25,078 nucleotides of DNA, taken from positions 1 through 25,078 of the forward strand of contig JBHEPF010000149.1 of the NCBI GenBank assembly GCA_046260445.1, written 5' to 3'. A program made the position numbers and the translations under genes. Position 1 is the first letter of the stretch. Every line of letters starts with the position of its first letter. Positions 22,369 to 25,078 of this stretch are shown here, one piece after another. The notes under the pieces were generated by a model, which saw only the letters and a list, made by a program, of their open reading frames with translations, had not been told where the DNA came from and did no database searches. Source of the stretch: F2B08 sp046260445 (GTDB lineage: Bacteria; Actinomycetota; Actinomycetes; Actinomycetales; Dermatophilaceae).

Positions 22369-22446
22369 CTGTCCACGAGTTCTGTCCACAGCCCTGTGCA
22401 CAACGGGGCAGCCACGCCTGGGCGGTGTGGACAGCGCGGTGGACAA
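22369..22446. promoter_or_regulatory. cluster of five DnaA-box-like nonamers
   Basis: Compared with the GC-rich DnaA box TTGTCCACA: CTGTCCACG at 22369-22377 (7 of 9), CTGTCCACA at 22382-22390 (8 of 9), and on the minus strand TTGTGCACA at 22395-22403, CTGTCCACA at 22426-22434 and TTGTCCACC at 22438-22446 (8 of 9 each). Five in 78 bp, on both strands, is far above chance. It resembles part of an origin, but no dnaA or dnaN is nearby. Confidence 0.55.
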
Positions 22447-22723
22447 GAAGTTGTATGCGCCCTTGGCTTGCGCTGTTCGCTCCCGGGGACTACACAGGAG
22501 AACGGCACACTTCGCTCGGGCCTCAGGTCCGTCTTGGAGACAGGCACAATCGGAAAACGGGATCACTGTCGGCCCGCGCTGACGACGATGACTTGTCGCC
22601 CCCTGCCCGCCAGCGGGAGCGTCGAGACCACGAGCGACGTCGTGGTGGTGACCCGAGACCGGGCGGGCCTGGTGCTAGGGGATCCGTGTATACGCGGTTC
22701 CGGCCCCCGTCGCAGTGGGCCTC

Positions 22724-22754
22724 GAGGCCCCCGAGCTCATACCTCGGGGGCCTC
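22724..22754. terminator. hairpin downstream of proA
   Basis: GAGGCCCCCGAG and CTCGGGGGCCTC form a perfect 12-bp stem with a seven-base loop, about 67 bases after the proA stop on the minus strand. No T-tract follows, so termination would be of the U-less type. Confidence 0.55.
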
Positions 22755-22758
22755 ATCT

Positions 22759-22794
22759 ATGTGTTCGGCCGATATGTGTTCGGCCGATATGTGT
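22759..22794. repeat. 15-bp direct repeats beyond the proA stop
   Basis: ATGTGTTCGGCCGAT occurs twice without a gap (22759-22773 and 22774-22788), and a third copy begins as ATGTGT. Each unit holds the near-palindrome TTCGGCCGAT. The repeats lie between the proA stop and the hairpin. Their role is unknown. Confidence 0.9.
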
Positions 22795-22820
22795 CGCCCT
22801 GGTACGTGACGCCCGACGAC

Positions 22821-24143
22821 TCAGGTGCGGATCTGGCCGTCGCCCTCGACGATCCACTTCGTCGTCGTCAGCTCGGGGAGCGCCATCGGGCCGCGGGCAT
22901 GCAGCTTCTGGGTCGAGATGCCGATCTCGGCACCGAAGCCGAACTCCCCGCCGTCGGTGAACCGGGTCGAGGCGTTGACCATGACCGCCGCGGCGTCGAC
23001 CTCGGCGATGAACTTGCGGGCCGCCGCGCGGTCCTCGGTGACGATCGCCTCGGTGTGCCCGGAGCCGTAGCGCTCGATGTGCGCGATCGCGTCCTCGATC
23101 GAGTCCACGACGGCGACGCTCATCTCCAGCCCGTGGAACTCCTCGGCGTAGTCGGCCGGTGTCGCCTCGCGATGCGGGACGTCGTAGGAGCGCGCCACGA
23201 CCGAGGCGCGCGGGCCGGTGGCGAGGACGACCTCGGCCTCGTGCAGGGCCTTGAGCACACCCGGCAGGAACACCGCCGAGAGGTCGCTGTGGACGAGGAG
23301 CGACTCGGCGGCGTTGCAGACGCTCGGGCGCTGGGTCTTGGAGTTGAGGACGATGGCGAGCGCCTTGTCGAGGTCGGCCGCAGCGTCGACATAGACGTGG
23401 CAGTTGCCGACGCCGGTCTCGATGACGGGCACGGTCGAGGAGGTGACGACGGCCTGGATGAGGTCCGCTCCCCCGCGCGGGATGAGCAGGTCGACCAGGC
23501 CGCGAGCCGTCATGAGCGCGCGGACGGCATTGTGCCCACCCTCGAGGAGCGACACCGCATCCTCGGGCAGCCCTGCCTCGACGAGCCCGGCGCGGACGAC
23601 GTCCACGAGGGCACGGTTGGTGCTCGCGGCCGCAGAACCGCCGCGCAGGATGACGGCGTTGCCGCTCTTGAGTCCCAGGCCTGCCGCGTCGACCGTGACG
23701 TTGGGACGGGCCTCGTAGATCATCCCGACGACCCCCATCGGCACCCGGACCTGTCGGATCTGCAGACCGTTGGGCAGCGTCGAGCCGCGTACGATCTCGC
23801 CCACCGGGTCGGGCAGCCCCGCCACATCGCGCAGTGCCGCCGCGACCGCCGCAACCCGACCCTCGTCGAGGCGGAGCCGGTCGAGCAGGCTCTCCGGCAT
23901 ACCCCCCTCGCGGCCGCGGGCGAGGTCCTCCTCGTTGGCCCTGACGATGCTCACGGTCGCCGTCTCGATCGCGTCGGCGACCGTGCGCAGCGCAGCGTCC
24001 TTCTCGGCGCGAGAGAGCAGGGCGAGCGTGCGGGCGGCGCGACGGGCGGCCTTCGCGAGGCGCCGGACCTGGGCCGCACCATCCTCACCCGAGGACTGGG
24101 CACTGGCTGTCGTCTGGGTCGTCTCGGTCGTCTCGGTCGTCAT
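22821..24143 (-). CDS. proA: gamma-glutamyl phosphate reductase
   Basis: This 440-residue aldehyde-dehydrogenase-fold enzyme makes glutamate-5-semialdehyde from gamma-glutamyl phosphate with NADPH, the second step of proline synthesis. The catalytic Cys276 is in SKTQRPSVCNAAE. Other family parts are VPMGVVGMIYEARPNVT (134-150), SGNAVILRGG (160-169) and FGFGAEIGISTQKLHARGP near the C-terminus. Its length is normal apart from a Thr/Glu-rich N-terminal extension of about 20 residues (TTETTETTQTT). The start is the ATG with AAGGAG five bases ahead. An open frame further upstream overlaps the divergent pdxY and is rejected. No proB is in the window. The nadD group downstream matches the usual actinobacterial order. 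Confidence 0.97.
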   Translation of the reverse strand: MTTETTETTQTTASAQSSGEDGAAQVRRLAKAARRAARTLALLSRAEKDAALRTVADAIETATVSIVRANEEDLARGREGGMPESLLDRLRLDEGRVAAVAAALRDVAGLPDPVGEIVRGSTLPNGLQIRQVRVPMGVVGMIYEARPNVTVDAAGLGLKSGNAVILRGGSAAASTNRALVDVVRAGLVEAGLPEDAVSLLEGGHNAVRALMTARGLVDLLIPRGGADLIQAVVTSSTVPVIETGVGNCHVYVDAAADLDKALAIVLNSKTQRPSVCNAAESLLVHSDLSAVFLPGVLKALHEAEVVLATGPRASVVARSYDVPHREATPADYAEEFHGLEMSVAVVDSIEDAIAHIERYGSGHTEAIVTEDRAAARKFIAEVDAAAVMVNASTRFTDGGEFGFGAEIGISTQKLHARGPMALPELTTTKWIVEGDGQIRT

Positions 24144-24273
24144 CGCTGCTCCTTCGTTCCCGGGCCGTGAAGCTCCGGCCGCCGGCTGGTCCTTCATGGT
24201 AGGTCGCGGTTCGGACACTGCTGGGAGCCGTCCACATACCGCCGTTCTGGCCGGGCGATGCCCGCAGACCTGA

Positions 24274-24279
24274 GAGAAT
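24274..24279 (+). promoter_or_regulatory. possible -10 box of pdxY
   Basis: GAGAAT keeps the A and final T of the -10 pattern and ends eight bases before the GTG at 24288. There is no ribosome binding site in between, so a leaderless message is likely. Confidence 0.35.
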
Positions 24280-24287
24280 CTCCTCTT

Positions 24288-25078
24288 GTGAGCATGACGA
24301 TCCTCTCTATCCAGTCCTCCGTCGCCTACGGCCACGTCGGCAACAGCGCCGCCGTCTTCCCCTTGCAGCGCCTCGGCGTCGAGGTGTGGCCGGTCTACAC
24401 GGTCCACTTCTCCAACCACACCGGATACGGCGCGTGGCGCGGTCCGCTGCTGGCCGCAGAGGACGTGCGCGAGGTCATCACCGGCGTCGAGGAGCGCGAC
24501 GCCATGCCGGAGATCGACGCCGTCCTCTCCGGGTACCAGGGCGGTAGTCAGATCGGCGACGTCATCCTCGATGCCGTCGCTCGCGTCAAGGCGGCCAACC
24601 CGAAGGCGATCTACGCCTGCGACCCGGTCATGGGGAACGCCAAGTCCGGCTGCTTCGTCCATCCCGACATTCCGGTCCTGCTTCGGGAGCGGGTGGTCCC
24701 GAAAGCCGACCTCATCACCCCCAACCAGTTCGAGCTCGGCTTCCTCACCGAGACCGAGCCGGACGATCTCGAGTCCACCCTGTCTTCCGTCGATCGGGCG
24801 CGCGACATGGGCCCGGCGAGCGTGCTCGTCACCTCCGTGCTGCGCCCCGACCGGCCCGAGGCCACCATCGAGACGCTCGCCGTCCACGGCGACGGCGCCT
24901 GGATCGTCCAGACCCCGTATCTGCCGCTCAAGGCCAACGGCTCCGGCGACGTCACCGCCGCGCTCTTCACCGCCCATCTCCTCGACACCGGTGACGCCGG
25001 GATCGCCCTCGCCCGGACCGTCTCGAGCATCTTCGACCTCCTCCAGACCACCCTGGACTCGGGCCGTCGTGAGCTGCA
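24288..25078 (+). CDS. pdxY: pyridoxal kinase (3' end outside the window)
   Basis: 263 codons are visible of a protein usually near 285 residues. It begins MSMTILSIQSSVAYGHVGNSA, the N-terminal strand and substrate loop of PdxY/PdxK. It continues with VHFSNHTGYGAW, a substrate-lid stretch, then VLSGYQGG, CDPVMGN (Mg-ATP site), ITPNQFELGFLT and KANGSGDVTAALF, whose Asp is the catalytic base of ribokinase-like enzymes. It phosphorylates pyridoxal with ATP in the vitamin B6 salvage pathway. The GTG at 24288 is taken as start, with a -10-like box eight bases ahead; the ATG two codons later is possible. It is divergent from proA and shares a 144-bp promoter region with it. Confidence 0.95.
   Translation, partial: MSMTILSIQSSVAYGHVGNSAAVFPLQRLGVEVWPVYTVHFSNHTGYGAWRGPLLAAEDVREVITGVEERDAMPEIDAVLSGYQGGSQIGDVILDAVARVKAANPKAIYACDPVMGNAKSGCFVHPDIPVLLRERVVPKADLITPNQFELGFLTETEPDDLESTLSSVDRARDMGPASVLVTSVLRPDRPEATIETLAVHGDGAWIVQTPYLPLKANGSGDVTAALFTAHLLDTGDAGIALARTVSSIFDLLQTTLDSGRREL

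Larger units (their letters stand above)
22271..22820. other. 550-bp gene-free region
   Basis: No convincing gene is found between the small membrane protein and proA. The frames that are open here have no start signals and low-complexity products. From left to right it holds a -10 box (22278-22283), five DnaA-box-like nonamers (22369-22446), an undistinguished stretch (about 22450-22720), a 12-bp hairpin (22724-22754) and two 15-bp direct repeats (22759-22788) just beyond the proA stop. Confidence 0.7.

Noticed and set aside
22369..22446. Chromosomal replication origin
   Set aside because: dnaA, dnaN and rpmH are not next to it and there is no clear AT-rich unwinding region. It is kept only as a DnaA-box cluster.
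22312..22809. Protein-coding gene in the gap between the small membrane gene and proA
   Set aside because: The frame crosses the DnaA-box cluster, a hairpin and the direct repeats, and has neither ribosome binding site nor recognisable domain.
24144..24977. Extension of proA upstream to give a 718-residue protein
   Set aside because: The added part lies opposite pdxY and is low in information. A strong AAGGAG site sets the proA start at 24143.

Overview
The window is about 25 kb of very GC-rich chromosome. It comes from an actinobacterium, probably of the Intrasporangiaceae group (Janibacter/Knoellia-like). That placement is inferred from base composition, from the conserved gene order nadD-rsfS-phosphatase / leuS / comEA-comEC, from an Ala tRNA with encoded CCA, and from many start codons sitting 6-8 bases behind TANNNT-like -10 boxes (leaderless transcripts). 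No transposase, integrase, phage gene or CRISPR array is visible. The window looks like core chromosome with one lineage-specific surface-protein island.

Left part (1-4730). On the minus strand lie the 5' part of an MFS transporter, a DUF4259 gene, and two tandem cassettes. Each cassette holds a small secreted, C-terminally anchored surface protein whose stop codon overlaps the start of its own sortase. The two sortases are close paralogues (His-Cys-Arg triad intact). The two surface proteins share signal peptide and anchor but have unrelated ectodomains and different repeat spacers. A divergent SAM methyltransferase follows.

Middle (4726-9512). A sirtuin deacetylase and a Ca2+/Na+ antiporter diverge from a short promoter region with no room for ribosome binding sites. 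An AspT/YidE-type transporter and a LysR regulator diverge from an operator region with a textbook T-N11-A box. A long hairpin separates lysR from the next convergent gene.

Long minus-strand block (9513-22270), in transcription order: a small membrane protein gene, nadD, rsfS, a histidine phosphatase (GpgP-like), a 24-bp perfect hairpin, tRNA-Ala(GGC) with a bidirectional terminator, a YhhN lysoplasmalogenase-like membrane protein, a flavin monoamine oxidase, a probable leader peptide plus terminator, leuS, an alpha/beta hydrolase, comEA, comEC and an acyl-CoA dehydrogenase. The leuS leader (11 codons with adjacent Leu codons CTC-CTT, then a strong intrinsic terminator) looks like ribosome-mediated attenuation. 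comEA-comEC encode the DNA-uptake receptor and channel.

Right end (22271-25078). A 550-bp gene-free stretch carries five DnaA-box-like nonamers within 78 bp, a 12-bp hairpin and 15-bp direct repeats. Then come proA (minus) and a divergent, truncated pdxY (plus). Strongest leads: the duplicated sortase-substrate cassettes with a non-LPXTG anchor, the leuS attenuator, and the DnaA-box cluster.
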